Shown piece after piece: positions 25,252 through 33,317 of a stretch of DNA of 64,000 nucleotides. The DNA lies in contig JANPIC010000133.1 in NCBI GenBank assembly GCA_031424795.1, positions 1 to 64,000 on the forward strand, written 5' to 3'. Position numbers and translations under genes: made by a program. A model generated the notes under the pieces. It ran no database searches, was not told where the DNA came from, and saw nothing but the letters and a program-made list of their open reading frames with translations. The stretch is from Aalborgiella sp031424795. Lineage in GTDB: Bacteria > Pseudomonadota > Gammaproteobacteria > Burkholderiales > Burkholderiaceae_C. How positions within the stretch are numbered: position 1 is the first letter of the stretch; every line of letters begins with the position of its first letter.

Positions 25252-25953
25252 TTAAGCGTGCAAAAATCGATAAAAATTGCGCAACATGCCAGCCGTTGCA
25301 CCCCAAATGAAGTGCTCTTTGCCGTTCGGGGCTTGGTCGTCAGGGTAGGGCATAGAAAACCACTTGCGACGTGCGCCCTGCCACTCAAACACGTGCTCAT
25401 GGTGGTTGGCAGGGTTCATTAGATAAGCCAACGGTACTTCAAATGCGTGCGCAACTTCGTCGGTATTCAGGCGTAATTCAAAATTAGGATTCAGCAACGC
25501 AACAACAGGGGTGATGATGAATTGCGTACCCGTTAAATAGGTTGGCATCGCGCCTATGACTTCAATATGTGATGCCTCAATGCCCACTTCCTCGTAGGTT
25601 TCACGCAGCGCAGTCGCCGTGGCATCTGCGTCATCTGCATCTGCTTTGCCACCAGGAAAGGCGATTTGCCCGCCGTGGGTGGAGAGGTGGCTGGTGCGCT
25701 GCGTTAGCAATACATGCAACTCATCTCGCATCACCAAAGGCAGCAAAACGGAAGCGTGCGCTAACTCACGTTGGCTGAAGCTGGACTCGCGCAGCACTTC
25801 GGGCGACCAGATGGGCTGATTGGCAAATCGCTCTCGTAAGGCTTGCGGTGACATCGCAGCGCTTGGCACCGCTGGCATGTCTGCACCCGTACGGGTGACG
25901 GGCACTTTGCGCGGGTCGAAAATCGGTGGTGCGATGTAGTCAGGTGCGGACAT
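25252..25953 (-). CDS. Nudix hydrolase, CoA pyrophosphatase type
   Basis: 233-aa Nudix protein. The Nudix box GGKADADDADATATALRETYEEVGI near residue 100 and the upstream LLTQRTSHLSTHGGQIAFPGG are those of the CoA diphosphatase (NudL/YeaB) subfamily, in which the first box Glu is often Asp. It cleaves CoA to 4'-phosphopantetheine and 3',5'-ADP. The first 70 residues form an extra N-terminal segment common in this order. Transcribed with the CobD-like gene. Confidence 0.9.
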   Translation of the reverse strand: MSAPDYIAPPIFDPRKVPVTRTGADMPAVPSAAMSPQALRERFANQPIWSPEVLRESSFSQRELAHASVLLPLVMRDELHVLLTQRTSHLSTHGGQIAFPGGKADADDADATATALRETYEEVGIEASHIEVIGAMPTYLTGTQFIITPVVALLNPNFELRLNTDEVAHAFEVPLAYLMNPANHHEHVFEWQGARRKWFSMPYPDDQAPNGKEHFIWGATAGMLRNFYRFLHA

Positions 25954-26064
25954 GGTTGTTTAGTACATAAAAAAACCGCTAAAAGTAACTCAAAGAGTGA
26001 CCCATAGCGGTTGTTTTTCGGAGCCAGTGCAACTGTTATCGCGGCTGACTCTTGGTTGTTGACT

Positions 26065-26457
26065 TTAAGCCGCAGTAACTGCTGCTGTAGCCTTGACCTT
26101 CTTAGGAGCCAATTTTTCTTTGATACGTGCAGACTTGCCGCTACGATCGCGCAAGTAGTACAACTTGGCGCGGCGAACATCACCACGGCGTTTGACTTCA
26201 ATCGCCGCGATCAACGGGCTGTAAGTTTGGAATGTACGCTCAACGCCTTCGCCGCTGGAGATTTTACGAACGGTAAAACCGCTGTTCAAACCACGGTTAC
26301 GCTTGGCAATGACCACGCCTTCAAACGCTTGCAAACGCTTGCGAGTTCCCTCGACCACGTTAACGCTAACGACAACGGTGTCGCCAGGTGCAAATACTGG
26401 AATAGTTTTGTTCAAACGAGCAATTTCTTCTTGCTCTAGTGTTTCGATTAAGTTCAT
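26065..26457 (-). CDS. rplS: 50S ribosomal protein L19
   Basis: 130 aa. PVFAPGDTVVVSVNVVEGTRKR and QAFEGVVIAKRNRGLNS are unmistakable L19 sequences, at the 30S-50S interface. The C-terminal 20 residues are the Lys/Ala-rich tail seen in betaproteobacteria. Last gene of the rpsP-rimM-trmD-rplS operon, with its own predicted promoter overlapping the end of trmD, which would allow extra expression relative to the enzymes upstream. Confidence 0.98.
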   Translation of the reverse strand: MNLIETLEQEEIARLNKTIPVFAPGDTVVVSVNVVEGTRKRLQAFEGVVIAKRNRGLNSGFTVRKISSGEGVERTFQTYSPLIAAIEVKRRGDVRRAKLYYLRDRSGKSARIKEKLAPKKVKATAAVTAA

Positions 26458-26569
26458 AGTTTCCTCTTATGATCATGGCAGCACCAACGTCGGGATTGAC
26501 ATATGCTCGATTCATTTACAAAGAAAACTGTAAAAAAGAGCGGTCGGCCAGAGGATCGAAAAGCCTTTG

Positions 26570-26598
26570 ATTATAACAGTTTATAAGGGCTTTTTCAA
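26570..26598 (-). promoter_or_regulatory. Predicted rplS promoter
   Basis: On the minus strand TTGAAA, a 17-base spacer and TATAAT lie in ideal arrangement, with the -35 inside the last codons of trmD and the -10 just past its stop. Transcription would start about 105 bases before rplS. Confidence 0.7.
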
Positions 26599-27318
26599 CA
26601 AATCAGGGCGTAGCTCGGTTGTGAGCTTGAGTCGTTGTTCTTGTCGCCAGAGCTCAATATTCACATGGTGGCCAGACAAAAGCACATCCGGCACGGTTTT
26701 AGGCACGCCTTGATCTTCCCAAATCTCTGGTCGCGTGTAGTGCGGGCAATCTAGCAGGCCGTCTAGAGCGGGGTTGAAGCTGTCTAAGTGGTGGCTGTCT
26801 TGGTCACTCAGCACGCCGGGTTGCAGGCGGGCTATGGCGTCTAGCAGAGCCATAGCAGCGATTTCTCCGCCTGAGAGGACAAAATCGCCTAGGCTGATTT
26901 GAATATCGACATAGGCGTCGATAAACCGCTGGTCAATGCCTTCGTAGCGACCGCAAACCAGCACGGCGCCATTGCTTTTCGACCATTTTTCTACGCTTGG
27001 GTGGTCAAGTTTTTGACCAATCGGGGAAAAAAGCACCACGGGCGCTTTATTTCCCAGATTCGTTGCTTGATTCCGTCCGGTTTGAATCGCTTCAAGGCAC
27101 AAACGCAGCGGCTCAGCCATCATCACCATGCCTGGGCCGCCGCCGAAGGGGCGGTCGTCTATGCGGCGGTAGGTGCCTTGGGCGAAGTCACGGGGATTCC
27201 ATAGGCGGACATCGACCAAGCTGATGCCGTTTTTAGTCTCAAAAGCGCGGCGGTTGATGCCAACCGTTAAAAACGGGGCGAAAAGCTCGGGAAATAGGGT
27301 GATGACATCGAAGCGCAT
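26581..27318 (-). CDS. trmD: tRNA (guanine-37-N1)-methyltransferase TrmD
   Basis: 245 aa, the normal length. RFDVITLFPELF at the N-terminus, DDRPFGGGPGMVMM near residue 52, VLVCGRYEGIDQR near 108 and LGDFVLSGGEIAAMALLDAIARL near 132 form the SPOUT knot and active site. It methylates G37 of tRNAs for Leu, Pro and Arg, preventing +1 frameshifts. The gap to rimM is 30 bases. Confidence 0.98.
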   Translation of the reverse strand: MRFDVITLFPELFAPFLTVGINRRAFETKNGISLVDVRLWNPRDFAQGTYRRIDDRPFGGGPGMVMMAEPLRLCLEAIQTGRNQATNLGNKAPVVLFSPIGQKLDHPSVEKWSKSNGAVLVCGRYEGIDQRFIDAYVDIQISLGDFVLSGGEIAAMALLDAIARLQPGVLSDQDSHHLDSFNPALDGLLDCPHYTRPEIWEDQGVPKTVPDVLLSGHHVNIELWRQEQRLKLTTELRPDLLKKPL

Positions 27319-27348
27319 AAATCAAGCTGAATGGGCTTATGTCATGAA

Positions 27349-27924
27349 TCAGTAGTCTGGCTGCCAGTCAACGGTGACGCGTTTCTCAAGCAAATTCACG
27401 TCATCAACATAATGTGAAACGAAGGGAATCATGCGTTCTTGCACTTTTTCAATGCCTTCAACAATCTCGGTGTATTCAATCACCAGCACCGTTTGCGGCC
27501 CAGTTGAGAGCAAATCTTTCACGACACCAAGTGCGACGCCTTCGCGGTTGACGACGTTCAAACCCATCAAATCGACCCAGTAGTACGAGTCAAGTTCAGG
27601 CGTTGGAAAGCTGGAGCGGGGAATGAAGATGCGCGAGCCTTTGAGCGCCTGGGCGATGTCGCGGTCTTCCATCTCATGGGCGACGGCAACAATGGTGTCG
27701 GAATGCACTTTGGCTTCACGAATGCGCATGAGTTGCGTACCAGCAAAGGCGGGTTTGCCGCGTTCGGTGGGTTGCAAATACCAGCGTTTGGAAGAAAAAA
27801 GCGCCTCAGGGTCGGCGCTATGAGGTAAAACTTTGAACCAGCCTTTGAGTCCCCAAGCGTCGGCGATACGCCCCACTTGGATGGCATCTGCTGGTAAATC
27901 TACCGGTTCAAGGCCTTGCAACAT
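27349..27924 (-). CDS. rimM: Ribosome maturation factor RimM
   Basis: 191-aa 30S assembly factor that binds S19. The N-terminal domain starts IQVGRIADAWGLKGWFKV near residue 16 and the PRC-barrel domain includes DSYYWVDLMGLNVVNREG near 111; the C-terminus MIPFVSHYVDDVNLLEKRVTVDWQPDY matches the family. It lies between rpsP and trmD in the conserved operon. Confidence 0.97.
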   Translation of the reverse strand: MLQGLEPVDLPADAIQVGRIADAWGLKGWFKVLPHSADPEALFSSKRWYLQPTERGKPAFAGTQLMRIREAKVHSDTIVAVAHEMEDRDIAQALKGSRIFIPRSSFPTPELDSYYWVDLMGLNVVNREGVALGVVKDLLSTGPQTVLVIEYTEIVEGIEKVQERMIPFVSHYVDDVNLLEKRVTVDWQPDY

Positions 27925-27961
27925 GATATTTATAAAATGCTGAGCAATTGCCTCGAACTGA

Positions 27962-27984
27962 AATCAACAACAAAGTTGTTGATT
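27962..27984. promoter_or_regulatory. Hairpin at the rpsP-rimM junction
   Basis: Perfect 10-bp arms AATCAACAAC / GTTGTTGATT around an AAA loop, overlapping the rpsP stop codon. There is no T run, so it could be an mRNA processing or attenuation structure that raises rpsP over rimM. Confidence 0.45.
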
Positions 27985-28246
27985 AAACAGCCGCAGGTGC
28001 TGCTTTTTTAGCGTGTTGAGCAAACAAACGCTCAACGGTTGGAGATGCTTGCGCACCAACGCTTTTCCAGTAAGTCACGCGGTCGATAGCGACGCGGATG
28101 CTCTCTTCGCCACCAGTGGCGCTAGGGTTGTAAAAACCAACGCGCTCGATGAAACGGCCGTCACGGCGGGTACGTTTGTCAGCGACAACGATGTTGAAAA
28201 AAGGACGCGCTTTTGCGCCGCCGCGAGAAAGTCGAATGACGACCAT
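27983..28246 (-). CDS. rpsP: 30S ribosomal protein S16
   Basis: 87 aa from the ATG at 28246 (MVVIRLSRGGAKARPFF), the universal S16 start with a GAAGGAAC ribosome site; an in-frame upstream ATG would add 20 unconserved residues. RTRRDGRFIERVGFYNP near residue 25 is also conserved. First gene of the rpsP-rimM-trmD-rplS operon. Confidence 0.98.
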   Translation of the reverse strand: MVVIRLSRGGAKARPFFNIVVADKRTRRDGRFIERVGFYNPSATGGEESIRVAIDRVTYWKSVGAQASPTVERLFAQHAKKAAPAAV

Positions 28247-28383
28247 AATAGTTCCTTCAGAAGAATTGCCCAATTTAGGTAAATAAATACCCGAAAAATA
28301 AAGCAACCCGATAATTTCATGTAATCTCAGCGTTGAGACACGTTACATAACCACCCGGCTAGAAACACGCTGAAAAGCCTTTG

Positions 28384-28413
28384 ATTATAGCTTTTTACGG
28401 GGTGCGCTGTCAT
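28384..28413 (-). promoter_or_regulatory. Predicted promoter of the rpsP operon
   Basis: Minus-strand ATGACA, an 18-base spacer and TATAAT; transcription would begin near 28377, about 130 bases before rpsP. Confidence 0.65.
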
Positions 28414-28457
28414 TTTTATTCTTATTTGTCAAAAGTCATCTCAATTCTTCTACTTTT

Positions 28458-28979
28458 ATGTTGATTATTCGACCCAGCACAGACGCCGACTTGCCCGCTA
28501 TTACGGCGATTTACGCGCACCACGTCCTCACCGGAACAGGTACTTTTGAGGTCGATCCGCCCACCGTGGACGATATGCGCGGTCGCCATGCTGATGTTTT
28601 GTCCAAAGGCTTGCCTTGGTTGGTCGCTGTTCAAAACGAAGTGGTCATAGGTTATGCCTACTGCAATTGGTTCAAACCGCGCCCAGCCTACCGCTTTTCT
28701 GCTGAAGATTCGATTTATTTGAGTCCTGAAGCCGCAGGAAAAGGCCTGGGTCGAACGTTGTTGGCAGAATTGATGGCGCAGGCGCAGCGGGCGGGTGTGC
28801 GTAAATTGATTGCTGTCATTGGCGATTCGGCCAATGCAGGCTCTATCGCCGTGCACGCATCGGCAGGTTTTCAGCCTGTGGGCGTTTTGAAATCATGCGG
28901 TTGGAAGTTCGATAAATGGCTGGATGTGGTGCTGATGGACAAAACTTTGGGTGAAGCGGATTTGACCACGCCGGTGTAA
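28458..28979 (+). CDS. GNAT N-acetyltransferase, phosphinothricin acetyltransferase-like
   Basis: 173-aa GNAT protein. IRPSTDADLPAITAIYAHHVLTG, followed by TFEVDPP, SIYLSPEAAGKGLGRTLL (acetyl-CoA loop) and HASAGFQPVGVLKSCGWKF, is the pattern of the Pat/Bar-like subfamily, which acetylates phosphinothricin, methionine sulfoximine or similar amino acid analogues. In non-producers the natural substrate is usually unknown. Confidence 0.88.
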   Translation: MLIIRPSTDADLPAITAIYAHHVLTGTGTFEVDPPTVDDMRGRHADVLSKGLPWLVAVQNEVVIGYAYCNWFKPRPAYRFSAEDSIYLSPEAAGKGLGRTLLAELMAQAQRAGVRKLIAVIGDSANAGSIAVHASAGFQPVGVLKSCGWKFDKWLDVVLMDKTLGEADLTTPV

Positions 28980-29060
28980 ACGCGCTAGTTGAAGCGCGCC
29001 AGTTTGACCATCCAAAAAGCTTCAAAAACTTAAAAAAATAACAATAACTAGGGAAAAAAG

Positions 29061-29507
29061 ATGAAAAATAAAACAATCGCCACTTGGCTCTCATTTGTAG
29101 GCGGCCCCATGGGGCTGCACCGGTTCTATCTCTTCGGCATGCAAGACTGGCTTGGCTGGTTGCTGCCTTTGCCAACGATTTTGGGGCTTTACGGTGTGCA
29201 TAGAGTGCGTACTTACGGTATCGACGACACGGTTAGCTGGGTATTGCTGCCGGTTTTGGGTTTTGTGATTGCTGGCTGCGCACTCACCGCGATTGTTTAT
29301 GGTCTGATGACTGCAGAGCAATGGAATGCGAAGTTCAACCCAACATCAAAGCCTGATGCAAGCGCTGGTCAAACCAGCTGGTTGACAATTGGTGCTGTGG
29401 TTTTCTCGCTGTTGATAGGCTGCACAGCATTGATATTTGGTACCGTTCAAGTATTTCAGCACTACTTTGAGTACCAAATACTTGAAAGTCAAAAGCTATC
29501 TCGATAA
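29061..29507 (+). CDS. TM2 domain membrane protein
   Basis: 148-aa protein with a TM2 domain at the N-terminus (ATWLSFVGGPMGLHRFYLFG near residue 8, then GLYGVHRVRTYGIDD) and a further two or three hydrophobic helices. Function unknown; members are small inner-membrane proteins. The start follows GGGAAAAAAG. A dispersed repeat begins directly after its stop codon. Confidence 0.8.
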   Translation: MKNKTIATWLSFVGGPMGLHRFYLFGMQDWLGWLLPLPTILGLYGVHRVRTYGIDDTVSWVLLPVLGFVIAGCALTAIVYGLMTAEQWNAKFNPTSKPDASAGQTSWLTIGAVVFSLLIGCTALIFGTVQVFQHYFEYQILESQKLSR

Positions 29508-29571
29508 AAAAGCAATAAATATGGCTCTAACCGGTGTATTTATTGCCTTAAATGCTATTAAATTTATATTA
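29508..29571 (-). repeat. Dispersed two-hairpin repeat, intergenic full-length copy
   Basis: Module B is complete here: GCAATAAATA and TATTTATTGC arms around GGCTCTAACCGG, then module A (GCTATTAAATTTATA). The copy fills the whole spacer between the TM2 gene and the LysR start at 29579. Confidence 0.9.
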
Positions 29572-29578
29572 AATTGGC

Positions 29579-30472
29579 ATGACTTTAAAACAAATTGAAG
29601 CTTTTTACTGGGCTGCGAATTTAGGTACATTTGCCATCGCGGCGCGGCGACTGCATGTTACACAATCGTCGCTTTCAAAACGCATTGCCGAACTTGAGGA
29701 ATCTGTGGGGCAGCAACTGTTTGACCGTTCCAGCAAGCGTGCCCAGTTGACCGAGGCTGGGCATAGACGGATTTCAATAGCAGCCCGAATGATAGAGCTG
29801 AAAGAGTCGCTTCGTGTCGAGGCTGATCAGCTCTCGGATTTGACGGGTATTTGTCGTTTTGGCATCAGCGAACTGGCTTCTTTGACCTGGCTTCCAACTT
29901 TTGTGGCTCAAGCCAGGAAAGCCCATCCACGCCTTGTGTTGCAGCCCTATGTCGATTTGGCTAGAAATCTGGAAAGACAGGTTGCACGGGGGGAGCTTGA
30001 TTTTTCGGTTGCGCCTGGACCTGTGGAAGACTCTCAGTTGCGGGCGCAGACGATTAGTCAAGTCGAGTTTAGTTGGATTGCATCTCCAGCCAGAATCAGT
30101 GCGGGTACGGTGCTGACAGCCAAAGATTTGGAGTTCCTTCCATTGATAACGATGACAGAGGGTTCTGGGCTTACCCGAGCCTTCAATAGCTGGGCTGCTG
30201 AGAAAGACATCAATATGCAGCGAACGGTGGCTTGTAACAGCTTGATGGCCATTGTGGGTTTAACTTTGGCGGATGTGGGGATCAGTTTTTTACCAACCCG
30301 TTATATGCAGCCCTGGGTAGACCAAGGCAGTCTGGTGGCTGCACGTAGCGTTCCGGCGCTACCCAGCTTGAATTATTACTTTTTACAACGAGCAGACGAT
30401 ACCAGAGCTGTGGTTCAGACCATGAAGCACTATGTGATTCAAGCAGCTGATTTTTCTAATCGTAGACTTTAA
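29579..30472 (+). CDS. LysR family transcriptional regulator
   Basis: 297-aa LysR regulator. The helix-turn-helix is at residues 3-60 (LKQIEAFYWAANLGTFAIAA, VTQSSLSKRIAELE), followed by a substrate-binding domain with the family's conserved FDRS and a C-terminal VGLTLADVGISFLP. It is directly upstream of, and parallel to, a Bug protein, an RraA-like protein and a 2-hydroxyacid dehydrogenase, which it probably controls. The repeat copy lies where its ribosome site and promoter would be. Confidence 0.92.
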   Translation: MTLKQIEAFYWAANLGTFAIAARRLHVTQSSLSKRIAELEESVGQQLFDRSSKRAQLTEAGHRRISIAARMIELKESLRVEADQLSDLTGICRFGISELASLTWLPTFVAQARKAHPRLVLQPYVDLARNLERQVARGELDFSVAPGPVEDSQLRAQTISQVEFSWIASPARISAGTVLTAKDLEFLPLITMTEGSGLTRAFNSWAAEKDINMQRTVACNSLMAIVGLTLADVGISFLPTRYMQPWVDQGSLVAARSVPALPSLNYYFLQRADDTRAVVQTMKHYVIQAADFSNRRL

Positions 30473-30587
30473 AAGTCGCATGGATGATTAAATCATTCTA
30501 AAAACGACTATGTAGGTAGTCAAATATATCGCTTGTTTGATTGGGATTGCGACTTTATGATTCGTCCACTTTTAACAAGGAGACATC

Positions 30588-31553
30588 ATGAAAAAGCTCA
30601 ATACTGTCCTTGCTGCCCTAATGTTGGCCTTGGGCACTGCATCCAATACATGGGCTGCCTGGCCTGACGATAAACCCATTGAGGTCGTTATTGGTTTTGC
30701 ACCCGGTGGCGGCACCGACTCTATGGCACGCAAGCTGTTGCCTTTTGTTCAAAAACGCTTAGGCGCGGGTACACAATTCGTTGTGGTCAATAAACCCGGC
30801 GCTTCTGGTGAGATTGCAAACGCGTATGTCGCCAAGGCAAAGCCTGACGGTTACACCCTAGCCATCGTGAACGTGCCAGGTTTTCTGTTTCTTCCCATGA
30901 GCAAAAAATCGCAGTACCAACCGGAGGATTTTCAGCTGATCGCCCGAGTTGTTGATGATCCAACCATTCTGGTGACGCGCTCTGACGGCAAAATAAACGC
31001 GCTCCAAACAGTGATTGGTGTGGCAAAGCAGACGCCGGGCGCTTTGTCAGCCGGTCACAATGGTGATGGCACAAACGGAGACTTGGCACTGCAACTCCTG
31101 AAAACAGCTGCAGGCATTGATTTGACTTTGGTGCCCTACAAGGGGACGGGTCTGCAAAAAACAGATCTTCTGGGCGGCCATATTTCTTTGGGCACCATCA
31201 GCGTCAGTGATGTACCTGAGCTACACAAGGGTGGCAGCGGTAACTTGCGGGCGATTGTTCAATTCACTGCCAAACGCTCTGCAGCGTTGCCTCAAGTCCC
31301 TACTGCTACAGAGCTGGGTGTCAACGCTTTGATGTCTTCGGAGCGCGGATTTGCCGCACCCAAGGGGGTTTCTGCTGATGTGATGAAAAAGCTTGAACAA
31401 GCCATTGCCGATAGTCTGAAAGACCCAGAGTTCCTCGCGGCAGCATCTTCCGATGCGCCTGTGATTGCTTACCTGTCGGGAGCGCAGTGGCAAAAGTCGT
31501 TGGAGCAAAACCGCATCGCGCTTCAAAAATTGGTCAACAGCCGTAGCAAATAA
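30588..31553 (+). CDS. Bug/TctC family substrate-binding protein
   Basis: 321-aa periplasmic protein with signal peptide (MKKLNTVLAALMLALGTASNTWA). GFAPGGGTDSMARKL near residue 40 and VPYKGTGLQKTDLLGGHI near 184 are Bug motifs. A strong AAGGAG ribosome site precedes the ATG. It is first in an operon with an RraA-like aldolase and a 2-hydroxyacid dehydrogenase, which suggests uptake of a hydroxy- or oxo-acid. No TctAB genes are adjacent. Confidence 0.92.
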   Translation: MKKLNTVLAALMLALGTASNTWAAWPDDKPIEVVIGFAPGGGTDSMARKLLPFVQKRLGAGTQFVVVNKPGASGEIANAYVAKAKPDGYTLAIVNVPGFLFLPMSKKSQYQPEDFQLIARVVDDPTILVTRSDGKINALQTVIGVAKQTPGALSAGHNGDGTNGDLALQLLKTAAGIDLTLVPYKGTGLQKTDLLGGHISLGTISVSDVPELHKGGSGNLRAIVQFTAKRSAALPQVPTATELGVNALMSSERGFAAPKGVSADVMKKLEQAIADSLKDPEFLAAASSDAPVIAYLSGAQWQKSLEQNRIALQKLVNSRSK

Positions 31554-31566
31554 GAAAGATTTCATC

Positions 31567-32268
31567 ATGTCAAGCAACTCAACCACCTTCGAGCAACCTG
31601 TCTTTGAGCGTGTGTCCCCCGAATTAGTAGCACGTGCCAAACAATTTCAAAGCGCTATTTTGTGCGATGTTTTTGGTCGCAGAGGCTCGCTCAATGCACG
31701 CGTGCAGCCTTTGAACCCGTCGATGAAAATCGCCGGTCCTGCCTTCACGGTGGAGGTTAGACCCGGTGACAACCTGATGTTTCACGTTGCGCTAGCCTTA
31801 GCCCAACCAGGCGATGTCATCATTGTTGATGGCAAAGGAGACGATACCTGCGCTCTCGTGGGCGAGTTGATGGTCACACAAGCCGAAGCCGCTGGTTTGG
31901 CTGGTTTCGTGGTTGACGCAGCTTCACGTGACGCAGACACGCTTGCTAAAGGGGTATTTCCGATTTTTTCAGCAGGTCGTAACCCTTGTGGACCCACTAA
32001 AGGGCTTGCCGGTACGATTGGAAAACCCATCTCCATTGCAGGTGCACCTGTCCAGCCTGGCGACTTGGTGGTCGGTGACGCAGACGGCGTCGTCGTCATT
32101 CCGCGTGCAGACGTCGCCCGCGTGTTGGAGGCAGCCGAGCTGAAATTAGCCGCTGAAAAAACGCGATTGGATGAAATTGCACGCGGTGAACTGGTCTCGC
32201 CTTGGTTGCATGAGGCTTTGAGCAGCGCCGGTTTACCTGCTTTGCCGAAACTGCCAGTTCCAGCCTGA
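31567..32268 (+). CDS. RraA-like protein, probable oxo-acid aldolase (HMG/CHA aldolase type)
   Basis: 233 aa from the ATG at 31567 (an earlier in-frame ATG overlaps the Bug gene and is not supported). The RraA fold motifs GELMVTQAEAAGLAGFVVDAASRDADTL near residue 99 and GDLVVGDADGVVVIP near 165 are present, with the Arg-Asp of the metal site. Proteins like this are often mis-named as menaquinone methyltransferases; many are class II aldolases acting on 4-hydroxy-4-methyl-2-oxoglutarate or 4-carboxy-4-hydroxy-2-oxoadipate. The context of acid uptake and a dehydrogenase supports an aldolase. Confidence 0.82.
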   Translation: MSSNSTTFEQPVFERVSPELVARAKQFQSAILCDVFGRRGSLNARVQPLNPSMKIAGPAFTVEVRPGDNLMFHVALALAQPGDVIIVDGKGDDTCALVGELMVTQAEAAGLAGFVVDAASRDADTLAKGVFPIFSAGRNPCGPTKGLAGTIGKPISIAGAPVQPGDLVVGDADGVVVIPRADVARVLEAAELKLAAEKTRLDEIARGELVSPWLHEALSSAGLPALPKLPVPA

Positions 32269-32290
32269 TTGGAGTAATTGGAGTAAAGCC

Positions 32291-33211
32291 ATGAGCAAAG
32301 AAACCATTGTCGTAACAGCAGCCTCAATCCATGTGGATGCCGATGCCATGCTTTCAGACTACCGTGTGATTTATGCAGATGTGCGTGCGGGCGAGGAAGC
32401 GCTTGCCGATCTGTGCCGTCAAGAGGAACCCGTCGGCATCATGGTTCGATACGGCAACATCTCAGAAATGGTGATTGCAGCCTCGCCTAAATTGAGGGTG
32501 ATTGCTAAGCATGGTGTCGGCACTGACAACATCGATAAAAAAGCGGCGGAGCGCTTAGGGATACCTGTTACCGCTGCTTTGGGCTCGAACAGCCAAGCGG
32601 TGGCGGAGCACACCTTAGGTTTGATGTTTGCGTGTGCGCGAAAACTGGCTTGGCTGGATGCGCGCATGAAGCAGGGGCATTGGGACAAAGACAACTACTT
32701 GGGTTTAGAACTTCGCGGGGCAACGTTGGGGCTGATAGGTGCAGGTGCTATTGGCGGTGGCGTCGCAACTGTGGCGCTCGCACTCGGTATGCAGGTTGTT
32801 GTTTACGACCCGTTTGCCAAGCCGGGCAGTCTGCCAGAGGGTGCTCGCCTGATGGCAGATCTGGATGAGTTGCTCAAACTCGCCGACGTGATTTCTCTGC
32901 ATTGTCCGTTGACAGACGGTACGCGCGGTCTTCTGAGTCGAAAGCGCCTTTCGAGCATCAAAGATGGCGCCATCATCATAAATACTGCCAGAGCGGGGCT
33001 GTTTGACGAAGAAGCCATGCTTGATGAGTTGGAAGCTGAGCGTTTGGTTGCGGGCATTGACTGTTTTCAGGATGAACCACTAAAAAAAGATGCTCGCTGG
33101 TTGACGGTTCCTAATACGGTACTGACCCCGCATATCGGCGGGACGACTGCGACAGCATTTAGGGCGATGGGTGTGGATGCGGCAAGATCTATTTTGTCGA
33201 ATTTGAGCTAA
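32291..33211 (+). CDS. D-2-hydroxyacid dehydrogenase
   Basis: 306-aa NAD(P)-dependent dehydrogenase of the phosphoglycerate/glyoxylate reductase family. Nucleotide loop GAGAIGGGV near residue 151, catalytic Arg in NTARAGLFDEEA, Glu in DCFQDEPL and His in LTPHIGGTT are all seen. It would interconvert a 2-oxo acid, such as the pyruvate or oxaloacetate released by the upstream aldolase, and a 2-hydroxy acid. Starts 22 bases after the RraA-like gene; a repeat copy starts at its stop. Confidence 0.9.
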   Translation: MSKETIVVTAASIHVDADAMLSDYRVIYADVRAGEEALADLCRQEEPVGIMVRYGNISEMVIAASPKLRVIAKHGVGTDNIDKKAAERLGIPVTAALGSNSQAVAEHTLGLMFACARKLAWLDARMKQGHWDKDNYLGLELRGATLGLIGAGAIGGGVATVALALGMQVVVYDPFAKPGSLPEGARLMADLDELLKLADVISLHCPLTDGTRGLLSRKRLSSIKDGAIIINTARAGLFDEEAMLDELEAERLVAGIDCFQDEPLKKDARWLTVPNTVLTPHIGGTTATAFRAMGVDAARSILSNLS

Positions 33212-33284
33212 AAAAGCAATGAATATGCCTGCAGCCGGCGTATTTATTCATTATATAGCTATAAAAATTATAGCAATTCTAGAG
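33211..33284 (-). repeat. Dispersed two-hairpin repeat, intergenic copy between convergent genes
   Basis: AAGCAATGAATATGCC..GCCGGCGTATTTATTCATT (module B) followed by TATAGCTATAAAAATTATAGC (module A), between the 2-hydroxyacid dehydrogenase and pit genes that run toward each other. It may serve as a shared 3' end. Confidence 0.9.
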
Positions 33285-33317
33285 GGTATTTAAAGTTACC
33301 CGCCTAGACTTGAGTCA

